From Leuctra nigra (lineage: Eukaryota > Arthropoda > Insecta > Plecoptera > Leuctridae): a stretch of DNA of 64,000 bases. Positions 46,601 through 57,790 of the stretch are shown here, piece after piece. Position 1 is the stretch's first letter. Each line of letters starts with the position of its first letter. The notes under the pieces are model-generated. The model did not search any database. It was not told the DNA's origin and was given only the letters and a program-made list of their open reading frames with translations. The stretch lies in the NCBI GenBank assembly GCA_934045905.1, contig OW203769.1:15779705-15843704 (forward strand), given 5' to 3'. The position numbers and the translations under genes were made by a program.

Positions 46601-47253
46601 AGAGATAAGGAGAAACATGCTGTCAGAGCATACGAGAATGCCACTGGAGAACAAGTAATACAATGTGGCATTTTTGTTGACATTGAAAAGGGTTTCTTTG
46701 CCGCGTCTCCAGATGGACTTGTCGGGGAGGATAAAGTGCTAGAGGTGAAATGCCCTTACGCCTCCCGAGAGGTAACACCGCAGGTAGCTGCCAAAGACCG
46801 GGGATTTTACGCCGAGTTGCTGGAAGATGGTACTTCTCTTCGGCTAAAACGGAAACATAAGTACCATTTCCAGGTAACTACTTCAAAATTCTAATCTTTT
46901 AATATCTAATTTTTAATTTTAATTTTTAATTTCTATGTACTTTACTCTTTTAGGTGCAAGGTCAACTACGAGCAACCGGCCGCACATCATGCGATTTCGT
47001 CATATGGACTCCAAAAGGAATTTCCATAGAAAATATTGTTAGAGATGAGGAATTTATCTCTATCATGATGCACAAAATGGAATCATTTTTCTTAAAAGAC
47101 ATGATCTTAGAAATTGTTGATGCAAGATCCATCCGTCTAATGCCCATTCGAAACACGAATGCAAAGAAAGTGCGTGATGCGAATGCAAGTAGTGACTTGG
47201 CTGGTAGTGTAGATCAGTTGATCCCTGATCTAGCTCGTCTAAGGGACTCATAG
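43626..47253 (+). CDS. Mutator-like (MULE) transposase fused to a YqaJ-type nuclease, eight exons
   Basis: Predicted to be a DNA transposase of the Mutator-like type with a C-terminal lambda-exonuclease-like (YqaJ) domain. Exons by frame and consensus are 43626-44023 (start uncertain), 44111-44242, 44318-44687, 44759-45147, 45220-45528, 45614-45988, 46231-46873 and 46954-47253. All introns are 67-242 bp and GT-AG, and the phases agree at each join. The spliced frame is 2916 nt, 971 residues. The transposase core has D340 (VIVDGGW), D434 (IADGDSS), C458-x2-H461 (CTNH) and E586 (NLAESYM), the expected DDE and C-x2-H pattern. The nuclease has E785 (WGRDKEKHA), D819 (ASPDG), E829-V-K831 (EVKCP) and Q876 (QGQL). 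No frameshift or stop is needed, so it may be recently active or host-maintained. The ATG at 43626 is only the first in frame. An earlier exon is possible. Confidence 0.8.
43733..44242 (+). CDS. N-terminal acidic repeat region (exons 1-2) of the transposase-nuclease gene
   Basis: Exon 1 encodes runs of ETPDGG, ETPVCS and ETPVDE built from a minisatellite of 18-30 bp units (GAGACTCCTGACGGTGGT type). It then encodes LLLDACDHNDDLE. Exon 2 encodes ALLEDLIILSDDM, then EETPGGDALSDEDP and IDACEEPSNDDLE. Both exons end in the same GATGATCTAGAG|AG-GTAAAATTCC junction and are followed by near-identical introns ending TCTCCCAAAG, so exon and intron were duplicated together. The region is acidic, low complexity and probably disordered. 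Confidence 0.75.
44318..45988 (+). CDS. Mutator-like transposase core (exons 3-6)
   Basis: Exon 3 opens with GRRIVNVSDFINDCRALERH and FQCEMCGTIETIKT. This matches the start of the invertebrate Mutator-like transposase domain and its CxxC zinc motif. Exon 4 holds VIVDGGWSHRSFGHSYTAKS and QKYCSVCAIDES...HTCYKNW, with probable metal-binding cysteines, then SSPAMEADIIVEGF. Exon 5 holds FIADGDSSVFKKIKSLVPYG and KIECTNHLVKNI. Exon 6 holds DTSNLAESYMHLVAKFTGAK and FYGRRGSYIMRVHAAGL. Order and spacing follow the MULE plan: D, D, C-x2-H, then E. The acceptor before exon 6 is TTCTACAG|A, joined to the exon 5 donor AG|GTTCGA to give the codon AGA. Confidence 0.85.
46231..47253 (+). CDS. YqaJ-type PD-(D/E)XK nuclease domain (exons 7-8)
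   Basis: After a basic linker (AKRNKRTRTDATPKRNPD), exon 7 encodes ARAHRVTASNAGEICHRR, then PALLWGRDKEKHAVRAYENA, FFAASPDGLVGED and VLEVKCPYAS. Exon 8 opens VQGQLRATGRTSCDFVIWTP. These are the conserved blocks of the YqaJ/lambda-exonuclease fold: the R-x-TAS block, a helix glutamate, SPDG, ExK and a QxQ-type glutamine before CDFVxW. Family members degrade DNA from double-strand ends or support recombination. In this fusion it could process element ends or target gaps, which is inference. The stop is TAG at 47251-47253. A jockey-like fragment begins only about 80 bp further on. Confidence 0.85.
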
Positions 47254-47333
47254 AGCTGCTCTGCCTGCTGCATGAAGAATTCATTGATGGCGGGGACTTG
47301 AAGATCTCGATGAATGTCAACGTTTCTGATAAA

Positions 47334-48230
47334 CTATTTCGTCGAAGTGATTCGTCGTAGTGCTGGGTTATGGATGATCAGCACTCTCTTCTTCACAGCC
47401 GCCGAGCACGAGCTCCAGACCGGAGATGCATAGGTCAATGTTGGCCTGATAATCGCTGTGTAGAGCAAGAGCTTGTTGTTGAGGCTCATGTCGGTGTTTC
47501 TTAACAGCGGTGTTAATGCTGCCAGCTTTCCGATCACTCTGGAGCAGATGGTGTCCACATGCTGGCTGAAGTTCAGGCGGAAGTCGAGGGTCACCCCGAG
47601 ATACAGACTCTAGGGTTCCCAGCCTATCTGCTGGCCGATGATCAAGATGACGGGGGGATCAGGCCATTCTTCTTCGTGAATAGGTTGCCTTGGTCTTGTC
47701 GGTGTTAATGGCTATTCTCCACAGCGCGTACCATGCCATTATACAATCAAGGGATGGCTGAAGGTATCCTCTTGATAGAGGAGTTCACTCCTAAGTAGGC
47801 CACATAGAATGTTCTGTCAGTCAGAAACAATCTAATAGTTTCTATTAAGTAGTGAGGAGCTTGGAGACGATAAAGCTTGAGAATAAGTCCTTCGTGCCAC
47901 ACACAATCAACCACTTTGGAAACGTCTAAGAAGATGTCTGCTTCTTCCTGTTGAATCCTTGCGTGATGATGTTCGTCACTATCAGCAGCTGCTGTGTGGT
48001 GCTATGCTTCGGTCTGAATCCATACTGCTCTGGAGTGAGCACTGTGATCTCCGAGATAATCGCCATGAGTCGACGCTGAAGGACACGTTCCAGAAGTTTA
48101 GCAATGTTGCTCAAGCAAACTGATCGGTTGATAGTTGCGTGGATCTCTCGGTGATTTTCCGGGTTTTTGGAAAACAACTACTACTCGAGCATTTTTCCAA
48201 TTAACCGGAAAATGTCGGAAGTGCATTGGA
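47334..48230 (-). pseudogene. Jockey-like LINE reverse transcriptase fragment, broken
   Basis: Read on the minus strand from about 48230: WKNARVVVVFQKPGKSP-like sequence, LSNIAKLLERVLQRRL, LTPEQYGFRPKHSTTQQLL, then FLTDRTFYV and IKRIPS, then after stops and frame shifts LNFSQHVDTICSRVIGKLAA and LLLYTAIIRPTLTYASPVWS. These are reverse transcriptase blocks and the C-terminal tail of the jockey group. The catalytic YADD segment is not visible and several stops interrupt the frame, so the fragment is dead. 5' truncated. Confidence 0.85.
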
Positions 48231-48316
48231 ATGGTAGGATAGGATCAGGAGGCTGGTATTTTAGCCCAGCAGGTTGACATCGCCAAGGCATCTGATTTCT
48301 CATTGGCTCTGTGGGT

Positions 48317-49310
48317 CTAGTTCCTGCTCCCTGATTGGTCGGAGCAGGTGGCAAGGGAGCTGGCAGGTGCAGCGCTAGTGGCAGCTCGGTGGACTGCTGC
48401 TGCGCGCGTTCTGCTCCGTGTCACTCTGCCGGTCATGGGTAGCTCGGCGGTCACTGTGTCTAGTCTCGGTCTTGGCTTCGCCGGCGCAACCATGATGCGG
48501 GCCATGGCTGGCTGCCACACATACAGGAGGCGGATGCTGTCGTCCCGCCTGTTTATGTTGTGTGGACGACGCTCAATCTCGATCGCCTCCCGCACGGTGC
48601 GTAAGGCGCGGTTGCCGATGGTAGCGCGACACTTCATCCCCACGAAGTCGATTGTGTGTTCTTTCGCCTTGACGTGTTGCGTGAGCGAGGAGGTTGGCAT
48701 GAGGCGCTGGACTGCTCTGCAGTGCTCCTTCAGTCTCTTCAACATCATGCGTCTGGTCTGGCCAACGTACGTCCCCGTGCAGTCGTGGCACGGCATCTCG
48801 TAGACACCCTTCTACTCCGGGGGAATCTTGTCCTTACAGGAGCCGAGGAACTCGCCGATCTTCTTGTCGCTGCCGAAGATGGTCTTGATGTCGGCGACCC
48901 GCAGGTGTCTTGCGATGTGGTCTGTAGTGCCCATGCCATATGGAAGGAAAGCGCGTAGACCCAGCGCATCTCCTCCTTCTGGCTCTCGGATATTTGGCTT
49001 ATGGTTCCACACCTTTATAAAGGCGCTGTTCGGGAAACCGTTCAGCCGGAGAGCCTCTCGGAGGGTGTTGCCTTCATCTCGTAGGTGGTCAGGGCCGGCG
49101 ACTTGTTGTCCGCGGAACGCCCGAGAGTTCGCCACGGACCGGAGCTGCGTCGGATGATGGTGAGAGGCTGCGTTGAGTTACCGGTCCGTGTGAGTCGGCT
49201 TCCTGTAGACTGTGTGGCCGAGCGTCCCGTCTGGCTTCTTGATGACTAGTCAGTTGAGGAAGGGCAGCTGGCCGTCCTTCTCCAGTTCCATGGTGCACTG
49301 GTGCACAACG
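48317..49310 (-). pseudogene. Penelope-like element fragment with GIY-YIG endonuclease
   Basis: On the minus strand the order is the end of the reverse transcriptase (GQLPFLN, IKKPDGTLGHTVYRKPTHTD with one stop), then a linker frame 49135-48812 (LREALRLNGFPNSAFI, RAFLPYGMGTTDHIARHLR, KTIFGSDKKIGEFLGSCKD) ending at a TAG stop. The frame then continues KGVYEMPCHDCTGTYVGQTR and RLKEHCRAVQR, NINRRDD. The CxxC before GTYVGQTRR is typical of the Penelope GIY-YIG nuclease. One stop separates linker and nuclease, and another lies in the reverse transcriptase. The element is 5' truncated at about 49310. Open frames on the plus strand are shadows. Confidence 0.88.
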
Positions 49311-51298
49311 TTTTACATCCAGAACCCATAACACTGTCCAGATAATTTGAAGAATGATCTTCTAATCAAAGGTTCAGAAACGGAGTTTTCGAATCCAACA
49401 ATTGCCATTAGGCAAGTAATGCATCACAGATTTGTTAGTTTCTTACTCGTTATCATAAATGTATAGTCTTGACAAGTAGGTAATAATAATACATATTATA
49501 AGTTTTGGCTGAGATCTGAAATTACAGCATTACACACAAAAGAAAATCAACTAAAGTTTACGACCCACCGAATGTAATGAAGAAGACTCACAATTAGCTA
49601 TAAGCTCTACAATTGAAACTCAAACAATGGACTACTACTCAACATTCGATGAACTCATCTACACGAACAAGTATACTCAGGAGGCAACAAGTTCCTGTTT
49701 TCTGAACTCAATTTTGCTTAGGCTACTTTATATTCAAATGCAGGCAGCATGATCAAAGTACCTATTTAGGTACCTACAGTGAAGACTGAAGATGCAACAT
49801 TCTCACAACCAATACACAAACTGCTCTGTCTGTGACAAGCCAATAGGAAGAATAGACCAACAAGTTGTAATATTTTCAGAGTAAACATCGGAATGTATAC
49901 ATGTGTACCTACTTTTGTGTTGTTTGTTTCTTTCCATAAAAATATAGATCAATTTATTTTTTTTCAATCTAGCCATCGGATGATGATTGTTAGTTATTAC
50001 TTATTACACTAAACAAAAGATAAAATGGTATTCAAAAGAAACAGATTGGCCGAAAATGATTTGGTGGCATCATCTGATAAAGTCTATGTATGCTAGCTCG
50101 TCATCTAACTTTAGACTTAAGCTCGGATTGCAATGATAATAAACAATGAAACTACTGAGGTGGTGTCGTTTCATTATGACATCTATTTTGAAAATGTGAA
50201 AAAATTAGAAAAATAAATACTCTCATACCTACATCAACATTCCTATCATGTCCAAGTCCAACCAAGCCTACCTACCTTCACATAATCTCTTTGTCCACCC
50301 ACACTGCAGGAAACTGTGTCTCACATCATATCCTCGTATAAGTATTCATCTTGTCCATGGTCTGAAAACAGAAATTAACTTGTAGGTAGGTGCATGTGCT
50401 ATGAGTTTTAAAATAAAAACGTCATATCCAGAACGAATAGGTAGTATCTAGGTAGATACCCCTAGTAGTAGGTAGGTACTTAAGTTAGACTAAAGTGAAC
50501 CACTAGCACTATGCGAAAAGCAATAGTATCCACGGTAAATTTACGGTAAGCGTATTCACTTTGACCATCATGTTAAATAAAGGAGCAATTCTAGAGTGAA
50601 GACGCTTATCGTAAAATTGCCGTTTCCACAATTGATTAAATTGATTTATGATAGTATTTCTATTTCTATATATAAAATTCCAAGAATTTCTTACCTGGAA
50701 TCATCCCTGATGAAAACACCTGTAGTCAACTGGGCACAATATCACAATAACCTGCAACTTGCAAGTACCTAGTAGTAGGAACCTACTCATCCTATGCAAT
50801 GCCCGCCATTTTCACAAAGTTCTTACAGAAGGTACGGATAATAAATTAAATAGGCATTATTCTCTATTTTGTGAGCAATACCTGTTAGATACATGTTTTT
50901 ATTTACTTTGATCCTGTTTCATGAAACGTCAAACGTCAAACAACCAATCTATCTACTACTTGTTGTTGTATCTTGCCAAATGCCAACGTCTAAAGAACAA
51001 AATTGTGTCTTTTTATCGCCCACTATTGGTAGTACTGTGTGAAGGAGGGAATTTTAAACACATAAAATGTTCATGAACACACAAAAAAGAAGTAATAACA
51101 TGCATCCCAGATAATATATGTAAATCCCAATGACAGTAAGGCTTTGCTACAAATATATACAAATAATTTACATTCAATAAACGTATTTCACAACCTATTA
51201 GAATTTGTAAAACAACTTTTCTCGAAGGATCTACTTTTTGTATGCGCATGTGGGCAATTTAGAAATTGTGGTGAAGAAGATCTGTAAACAAATCAAAT
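49311..51298. other. Non-coding interior of the inverted-repeat block
   Basis: No gene recognised. TAGGTAGGT/ACCTACCTA words are frequent (49762, 50230, 50270, 50385, 50440-50480, 50765). A diverged half copy of the TACACTTGGCC MITE is possible at 50005-50110. A short fold-back is possible at 50505-50640, with GGTAAATTTACGG and CCGTTTCCAC-type arms. Confidence 0.45.
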
Positions 51299-51758
51299 AT
51301 GGCGACGTCTAAATCAATAAAATGTCAGAAGTTTGAGCTCGCTAGAACAATTGGTAGATGTGTGGGCTTTATAAATAGCATTTAAATAATCGCTGTGAAA
51401 AATGAGGAATATTACATAAAAAATATGTGCAGGTTTGTGTTCAATATTGTCGTATTGTCCATTGTTCGAACCACGGCAAATGTGTCTTGTTTACACTGTT
51501 TTGCCCTACTTGTACAATTTTTTAAAATTCAGGGGAGCATTTTCGTTATTTAAGTGTCGTATCAAACATTGAGATCGATCTTTTGTTGTCCCTCCAGTAT
51601 AGACCAAATTATTGTAACTAGGGTATTTATGAAGTTATTCGAACGAAAGTGTGCCCTCTTTTCAAAGAATATCAATGGCCGTCGCATTGCTTTTGATGTT
51701 TGACAGGGAATATTGAAGTAATGACGTAGGTGGTCACGTGGTCTAGATCATCCTTAAA
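51299..51758 (-). repeat. Right member of the long inverted-repeat pair (about 460 bp)
   Basis: Reverse complement of 40770-41237. Inner end ATGGCGACGTC, outer end TGGTCTAGATCATCCTTAAA. It lacks the small extra segment seen in the left copy. No obvious 8-11 bp direct repeat is seen just outside the two outer ends. Confidence 0.9.
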
Positions 51759-53680
51759 GTTGATCGGTCGAAGGGTTCCATTTTAGATTTTCAACAAATC
51801 ACAGGATCTTGTTTAAAAGCTATACACGTGACCGCTCTTATAACATTAGTGTGTGTGCATGATTTCCGATCGATTGGTTGAACGGTGTAGCCTGGGCAGT
51901 ACAGGAAAAACGCCGACAAACAGAGAAAGAGTCGTCAGTATTCAGTAGTGACACTCAAAATACAAGAAATAAAGTTGTCGCTAAAGTTGTAAAATCGGAA
52001 TGCGTCAATAAAATAACATTTTTCTGTGGATTGTATACATTTCTCTTTTCGTTGCACATTCGTTTGTTAAAATCCGCGTTACAGAAAACTGAGTTCTCGT
52101 ACTAGGAACATAAATTCAATGTTATCTGATACTTTTGAATGTGCTCAAAATTAATTTGCTATCTCCGAAATTAAACCAAATTAAAATACACGGGAAATTG
52201 TGGAAAAACTGAACGAGCAAATGAATTTTCCTGAGTTATATTTTCCGAAACCTTATCGCAAACATTTCGTACCGAAGTGAAATACATTTCCCATATAAAG
52301 TATATCTAGGTCGTACAGCAGAGTTCCTCTTCAGACCGATTATTTAATCAGACAATGAAACCGAACTCTAATTGTTAGTTACCATGGTGATTTGCAATTC
52401 ATACAATCAATTAGTCGGTGAATATTGTACTTGTAATTAACAAACAACTGTTTTCACGAGTCATTCATCTTGAACGAAACACTTGACTTGAGGCGACAGT
52501 AAATCTACATTCAGCTACAACTCGAGGGGTAAGCAAAGAAAAATGCTCATTGAAAAAACATAAAATATCACATGAAAGTCAACAAAACTAGTAAAGATCC
52601 AAAATTAAAAGAAACCGAAATAGCAAAATGGTAATTAAGAAAAACTGAAAATGTGATTTTTGTTGGAAAAGGATGAGTTGATAGTAGATAAAGAAGAAGA
52701 TGAAGGAAAGCCAATTAAATAAATCAGAAAATTGAGGGGCCCTATTCTGTATCTTTATATCTGATTAAATGGAAGCAGAATCGACTCGTTTTACATTTGT
52801 CTCCATGTTAATCAAATCCAAAAAAATATTACGAGATTCAGAACCCAATTCCTTGTCATCGGAAATGGCTTACAGAATAAGGGTCCAGGTGTACTTTTGT
52901 TCACCCCCGTTACACCAATTGACATATTCATTAAAACACAATTTAAAACTAATGGGATAATTCCCCCCCCCCCCCCCTATCCTCTTGAATATACAAACAA
53001 GCCAAATTCAGAACCACCTCGTCGCCATTAGACTTCCAAATCAGCTGAAAACCCTCGTTTAAAAACAACTCCTCGGTTAGGTTTTGTCATCTTCGATAAT
53101 CGCTCCTTGGAAACATCCATTATTCATGACTCTCCAATATATCGCTGCATCACTTCGATATATATCGATTATCTGCTGTTCGATGTATCGATCACTTTGA
53201 ACTCTTAGAAAGTCTGTATCTCGAAGAAGAGCGCTTCATCAGGTTTCTAATCTCGAGTGATGGAATGTCACATGGTCCATACAGCATCCGAAATCACAAA
53301 GAGACAGAACTCTCGTATACCACTTGGGATTTTGCGTCACGGCATTCGTAAAGAAATACTTTTGAATAATGTAGAATAAAGTAAAATGTAGAGGCTCAAA
53401 GAAGGCGGGTCCGTTTTTCTACAGATGTGAAACCCTTTGGTATCGATATTGAGCATCTCTACATAGTTCATCTTTGCTTCCAGAATGCGTATACGTCGAG
53501 TGAACTGTCAGGTCTCGCATACAAAATGACCGTCAAAATATGTCAATTTTGTTTGTAAATTCAAAATAATTACTAAGCAGAAGTAACGTGTCAATTATTT
53601 GAAGTTAAAGTAGTTGATAGAACCTATGCCATTCCAAATTTCAGTTTGATCTGATGAATCCCTTCGATCTTTGAATCCTC
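51759..53680. other. Non-coding
   Basis: A possible GGGCCCTATTCTG-ended element at 52736-52890 (left GGGGCCCTATTCTGTATC, right TTACAGAATAAGGGTCC). Poly-C at about 52964-52977. A TATATCGAT-rich palindromic patch lies near 53157-53170. No gene recognised. Confidence 0.35.
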
Positions 53681-53785
53681 ATTGACTCTTGCATCTGATT
53701 CCACCGCCACCTAGACTCCTGCATATGATTCCACGGCCTCCTAGACTCCTGAATCTGATTCCACGGCCTCCTGACACTTACAGAT
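53681..53785. repeat. Tandem repeat, about 36-bp unit, three copies
   Basis: Units built on CTCCTGCATATGATTCCACG and GCCTCCTAGA repeat three times with small changes. Confidence 0.85.
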
Positions 53786-54082
53786 GACCGCCATGGTTCC
53801 TCTACGACTGATATTAATATAGACGCTACGGTAATCTTCTGTCTTTGTCAGCTTCTCTCAAGGGAGCATCTTCCGTCTCACTTTATCCCGCTTGACAGAG
53901 ATCCGCTTGACAGAGATCTGTCTTGCTGAGATGAAGAGACTCACCAGGTTGTTTTCTTAGATAATAAAAACTCATCTTAATGTGACAAAAACAGAAGCAG
54001 GATAAAAATATACCTTTTTGACGAGTGGAGTATTGGATTATTGTTTTTTTATTTGTGAACAACAGCGAAAATTTGCTTTTTA

Positions 54083-54287
54083 TGTACACTTGGCCAAAGT
54101 AAAACGGTATTTGAGCGAAACGGATTGGATGCTGGTCAAGTTCCAATTGACAATCAATCATTGTTATTATCAATGAAATCGGAGCTTACCTTTACTAGAG
54201 TAAGATGACGAGTTATCATAGATCATTGGATGATGCCATTAAATCATCCGTTTCTTTCGAATGCCGTTTTACTTTGGTCAAGTGTAT
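54083..54287. mobile_element. MITE with GTACACTTGGCCAAAG termini, copy 4
   Basis: The ends GTACACTTGGCCAAAGTAAA and TTTTACTTTGGTCAAGTGTA pair, extended by ACGGTATT/AATGCCGT. It shares most of its length with 4564-4773. Confidence 0.85.
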
Positions 54288-57137
54288 GAACTCATAAACA
54301 ATAAAAAGACAATATTTAGTATAGTGCTATCACGGTAAGGTTTATTTTCTCTTATATAAAATTTCAAACACTTGTAAAATAAGTAATAAGTTGTAAAATA
54401 ATTGAATAATCTGCGTTTTTAGGTAAAGTTCAAATATCGCCAAAAATAGCTCACATTATCTAAATACATTGCTAATCGCATATTACAAATTTCAGTTACA
54501 ATTCTATTATTTGTAGATCATCATTTACCTACTTTAAAAATTACTCCAATATTGAAATTCAAAACCTTATCAGTTGTTTCCACCCAAAAAACGACATAAA
54601 CCCAGCCACAAAACCTAGTGGGCAGAACATTCGATCGAGCCCTGAATCTGATGAGAGGAGATGACTCGAGCTGGAATCAATAAGTGCGGTTCACGATGTG
54701 ACATCTCCGCCGCGCGAGAAGAGAACATCCGCCGGTCCAGATGCTGCGCTCATCATCTCAGTCACGAGCAAGATATCGGAGAATTATTCCGCCACATCGC
54801 GCGGATTTCATCTCCACGTTCAGTGACGTCACATGTAGTAGCGTGTGTGTGGACCATGGGGGGAGGGGGGGGGGGGGGGGGGCAAACTTCAGACTGACAA
54901 CTAAATAGTGTTTTACTCACTTCTGTACAAGACCACCATTTATAATACTTAACCATAATATAACCAGGGGTGCAGTCATAGTTAAATAAGAGCCAGGGTG
55001 TCGAAAAAGAACAAAATCCGCAGTGTACCCGCGGAGGGGGGAAGGGGGGGGGGGGACAAGACCCCCTAATTTGACCCCGGTGGGAATTCTTTGAATAATC
55101 ACTATATTAGTGATGATTTTACGCATTTGGGACAACTTTTTAAACTAGATTAATTCTCTTCTAATTTAACAAAAGTTAAGATGCATTTTATTTGCATTTT
55201 CAAGAATAAAATCGTAAACCATGGATGAATTTAATGGATTTTGAAAAAGATGGTATAGGGCACACCCAGTCCGTTTCACAAAAAGAATTGGCCCCACTGC
55301 ATCCCTGAATATAACCTAACAAGTGGTAATTTCGTTGACCAAATATAATTTTAAGACCCCCCCACACCCCACCAACGCTAAGAACCCCCTGGGCTATCAA
55401 AATCACAACTACTAACATGAACGTCCAGGTCAACATGTAACACTCCGGGAAATAAAGAGATAGTTACAATTAGAGGTGGTTATAATTTAAACAAGCTCTA
55501 TTTCCAGTATCAAATGCCCTTCAAACACCCTTGAATTAGTACGCCCTTTAATCAGCTAATTAACATGATTATAGAATTAATTAAAGAACGTACATTTTAA
55601 AAATGTATGATCAGATAAAAACGACGACAAACCAATTAAAAAGATACTATATTTTTAAATTATATAGGATATTTATGAACATGTAATGTGTGCTAAATTT
55701 ACAACTCTGACTTTTTTCGTAATGTTCATCAGAAGGAGGAATCAGTGACGTGATTTGAATTAGTGACGTCATTGAGTGGTTGAAACAAGGAACAAGATGG
55801 CGTCCAGGAACAAGATGGCGATGTCCAGGAAGAGAAGAGAAAGAAGCGAACAAAGAAGGCAGTGTCTTCAACATCAAAGACATTTTATAAGAACAGACGT
55901 TTAGATGGGGGGGGGGGGCTGTCAAAGTAATAGGGGTTGAGGGGGAGGGGAAGGGTTGTTTATAAGAAGTGAGACAAGAGCCAGCGGAAAGAGAAGTGTA
56001 TACGTTTACCTTCATGCTTTAGGTTCTTGATAAGGGACTTTTATTTTACATTCAGGAAGTCCTTTTCTCGATTTGGTGTAGCCTACTTTTGGAATGATGT
56101 CATCAAGCTCCATCAATTGCTATTTGACTGATGCCAACAAATACAAGTCATATTGAAGTATTCTCTTACACAATGACTCATGTCACATTACAAATATGAT
56201 TGGATGAAGGCAGAATTATTGTTTTTTTAGCTCACCTCAAGAATCATTTAAATAGACTTCCGCCCTTCTACCTCTGAGGTACAGAGGTTAGCATGAATCA
56301 TGGATGCGTTAGTAAAAGTGCCAATGATCCAATAATTAAATATATCCTCACGATTGGATCCATTGGCGGCTCGTGACTTCATTTATTGGTGGGGCTGCTA
56401 ATTTATAACGACGCAAACACACAAATATAGAAAATTGAAAGCGAGACAATCAAGCAAATTACCTTATTTGTACAAGAAATTCTGGATCATATAAGAAGAT
56501 AAAAATCACAATACCTAATGTTCGAGAGTTGCTAATTGTATTTGTTTTCCTCGAGATAACGACATGTCACGATGCTCATTATGTCGTGACGTCAACCCCC
56601 CCCCCCCCCCCCCCCCCCCCGCCCACCATGCAGGGACTCGGCGGGTGAGAAGGACTGAGCAAGAGAGATGAATCACAGGGGCTCTCTCTCTACCCGCACT
56701 GCACCTGCAGCATCTTCACAACAACATCTGTGATCTTTGTGCTGCAACGCGGTCAAGAATCATGGACCAGTGGGCAGTTTTAATGCTTACCGTTTCTAAC
56801 AAAAATACATAAAGGAAAATAGTAAGCAATTGGGAACACAGGAAACGTCATTTGACCTTGATTTAGATTAGATTTATTTTATTTTTTTAGCATTTATTTA
56901 GCATTTTTTATTTACTTTTTATATTTATTTTGATTTTAATTCATTGTAGCTAGTTTTAGTTCCTACTTACTTTACTAACTGCCTCATGCCCAAAAGATTT
57001 TCAAACTTTATCAGAGTCTAAGATTCCGTCCATGAGATTATTAGCACACGATCATTGAGGACTGACATCCGCAAATATCTACTTGCAGACGCAACTTCTG
57101 CAGAACATGAGTAACTCAGACGGACTCATATATTTTG
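54288..57137. other. Non-coding with many poly-C/G tracts
   Basis: G-run at 54858-54882 with one A, G-run at about 55045-55055, G-run at about 55908-55918 and a 25-bp poly-C at 56596-56620. A GGAACAAGATGGCG direct repeat lies at 55787-55822. No gene recognised. Confidence 0.4.
56596..56620. repeat. Poly-C tract (25 bp)
   Basis: Twenty-five uninterrupted C, then GCCCACC. Confidence 0.95.
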
Positions 57138-57368
57138 GTAAATCACACTATTTTCATCACTAAAAAGCGTAAATTTTCATTCATAAATATGAAATTAAAC
57201 ATCAGTGTAATTTTGGCGGAAAACGCCATCCCGGCCAGTGATGTAATATTTTATTATTGTAACCGTGGCAACATCATTGTTGGTTGAAATGACATCACTG
57301 TGCTGATGTCAATTTCTTATTTATTCATGAAAATTTACACTTTAAGTGTGAAAATAGTGTGATTTACA
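57138..57368. mobile_element. Fold-back element with GTAAATCACACTATTTTCA arms
   Basis: The left arm GTAAATCACACTATTTTCAT pairs with the right arm TGAAAATAGTGTGATTTAC. The inner TAAATTTTCATTCATAAAT pairs with ATTTATTCATGAAAATTTA. No coding content. Confidence 0.85.
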
Positions 57369-57437
57369 AACAAATATGTTGTTATTTTGAATTATATACC
57401 TAACTAAGACAAGACATATAACTAAGACAGAGAGATA

Positions 57438-57537
57438 ACTAAGATATAACTATAAGACAATTTAGGGAATATGCATGAATTTATATTTAAAATAATGTTT
57501 TTTAAACATTCATGCATATTCCCTTATGTCTTAGTTT
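57438..57537. mobile_element. Small fold-back with GGGAATATGCATGAAT arms
   Basis: GGGAATATGCATGAATTTAT pairs with CATTCATGCATATTCCC, and the outer AACTAAG...AAGACA pairs with TGTCTTAGTT. Confidence 0.75.
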
Positions 57538-57589
57538 TCCAAATAGGTTTTCACTTCAGACTTGCAAATATAACTTCAAACTTTTAGCA

Positions 57590-57790
57590 TCGCTGTTCTG
57601 CAACTCTCGGTTGCTGGCGACTGACGATGAAGAATGGAAGGTGGGACTGAGAGAACCGTCCCTCTGGCTGCTGCACTGCATTGAAAGTGACACGCGGGGC
57701 ACCTGACCCCCGGTCATCCATCAGCCGGGGTCGAACCAACAACACGGGAAGGGCCGGGAGAGCCCATTAGCCGGTGACACCGCCTGGTCC
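57590..57790 (-). mobile_element. Possible second tRNA-derived SINE family
   Basis: On the minus strand a B-box GGTTCGACCCC lies at about 57727-57737, downstream of a head with CCGGCTAATGGGCTCTCCC. A body follows ending CCCACCTTCCATTCTTCATC, which resembles the family 1 body. GC-rich relative to surroundings. No target-site duplication seen. Confidence 0.5.

Noticed and set aside
48348..48803. 151-codon open frame on the plus strand
   Set aside because: Antisense shadow of the Penelope GIY-YIG coding region.
40770..51758. 8-11 bp target-site duplication around the inverted-repeat block
   Set aside because: The bases immediately outside the two outer ends do not match, so none is claimed.
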